The notes beneath the pieces were generated by a model. The model ran no database searches, had not been told where the DNA came from, and saw nothing but the letters and a program-made list of their open reading frames with translations. From Rheinheimera pacifica (GTDB lineage: Bacteria > Pseudomonadota > Gammaproteobacteria > Enterobacterales > Alteromonadaceae): DNA of 64,000 nt. The first letter of the stretch is position 1. Each line of letters opens with the position of its first letter. Shown here one piece after another: positions 63,907 to 64,000 of the stretch. Location: the NCBI RefSeq assembly GCF_024809855.1, contig NZ_JANUEM010000011.1:96830-160829 (forward strand). The letters run 5' to 3'. The position numbers and the translations under genes are program-made.

Positions 63907-64000
63907 TGGACTTCCCCTAAAACACTAGACACTCCTTAGGTTAGAATACAACTTTAGGAGGGCACCATGTCCAAGCAACGTTTTACATCAGAATTCAAAG
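63907..64000 (+). mobile_element. IS3-family element, left end (partial)
   Basis: Starts near 63907 with TGGACTTCCCCTAAAACACT (a TG-starting IS3-type inverted repeat) inside the IS66 tnpC gene and runs off the window. It carries the OrfA start at 63967. Confidence 0.7.
63967..64000 (+). CDS. IS3-family OrfA transposase, N-terminus only
   Basis: ATG at 63967 with AGGAGG 7 bases upstream; the visible product is MSKQRFTSEFK, typical of the OrfA HTH protein of IS3 elements. The rest lies beyond the window. Confidence 0.72.
   Translation, partial: MSKQRFTSEFK

Overview
The window reads as chromosomal DNA of a free-living heterotrophic gammaproteobacterium of the Alteromonadales type, possibly near Rheinheimera or Alishewanella. 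That placement is inferred from protein style and gene content; no rRNA or tRNA gene is present. Nearly all of it is densely packed single-copy genes with clear Shine-Dalgarno sites, moderate GC and short operons. The last 3 kb is different: AT-rich accessory DNA.

Layout. 1-5.5 kb: an aldo/keto reductase cut by the window start, a four-helix-bundle stress protein, then a divergent cluster with two N-terminal-cysteine glutamine amidotransferases and a RimK-like ATP-grasp ligase, predicted to make an amidated small peptide. 5.6-11.9 kb: lipoprotein, EEP-family phosphatase/nuclease, OmpA-like lipoprotein, tandem Rnk-like proteins behind an attenuator-like hairpin, methyltransferase, beta-propeller and solute-binding protein. 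12-27 kb: two catalase-peroxidases, one secreted and one cytoplasmic, bracketing a CpdB nucleotidase, a DEAD-box helicase, YajD, an ECF sigma operon, and a WYL regulator/GST pair. 27-34 kb: TlpA-like thioredoxin, YbaK, DODA-type dioxygenase, a BlaI/M56 pair with two operator palindromes, a GlxA-type regulator, small membrane proteins, and a GDT1-family Mn exporter behind a yybP-ykoY-type riboswitch. 34.6-42 kb: a lipoprotein adaptor plus two RND permeases. 42-60.7 kb: FadL with a FadR-like site, DUF4397 lipoprotein, NPP phosphodiesterase, TetR, DUF2254, M28 and M1 peptidases, SIMPL protein, a LysR/SbtA pair around a 24-bp palindrome, a CueR/CopA copper operon with a 19-bp-spacer promoter, and an SDR/LysR pair.

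61.1-64 kb is a short integron cassette array with no integrase in view. Two attC sites (62419-62493 and 62995-63093) can be folded by eye, and each cassette's first bases complement its own R'' box. Cassette 1 carries an overlapping gene pair: a tiny one-helix membrane protein and a 368-residue soluble protein. The two share a QKxGDxSTNIQ motif, at the C-terminus of one and the N-terminus of the other. This looks like a self-contained sensor/effector module, possibly anti-phage, and is the best candidate here for a little-described system. Cassette 2 carries an orphan one-helix protein. Cassette 3 is broken by an IS66-family element, itself interrupted by an IS3-family element that runs off the window.

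Functionally the core genes cover oxidative stress, envelope and periplasmic hydrolysis, metal homeostasis and efflux. Regulators sit next to their likely targets, often with a visible dyad between them.
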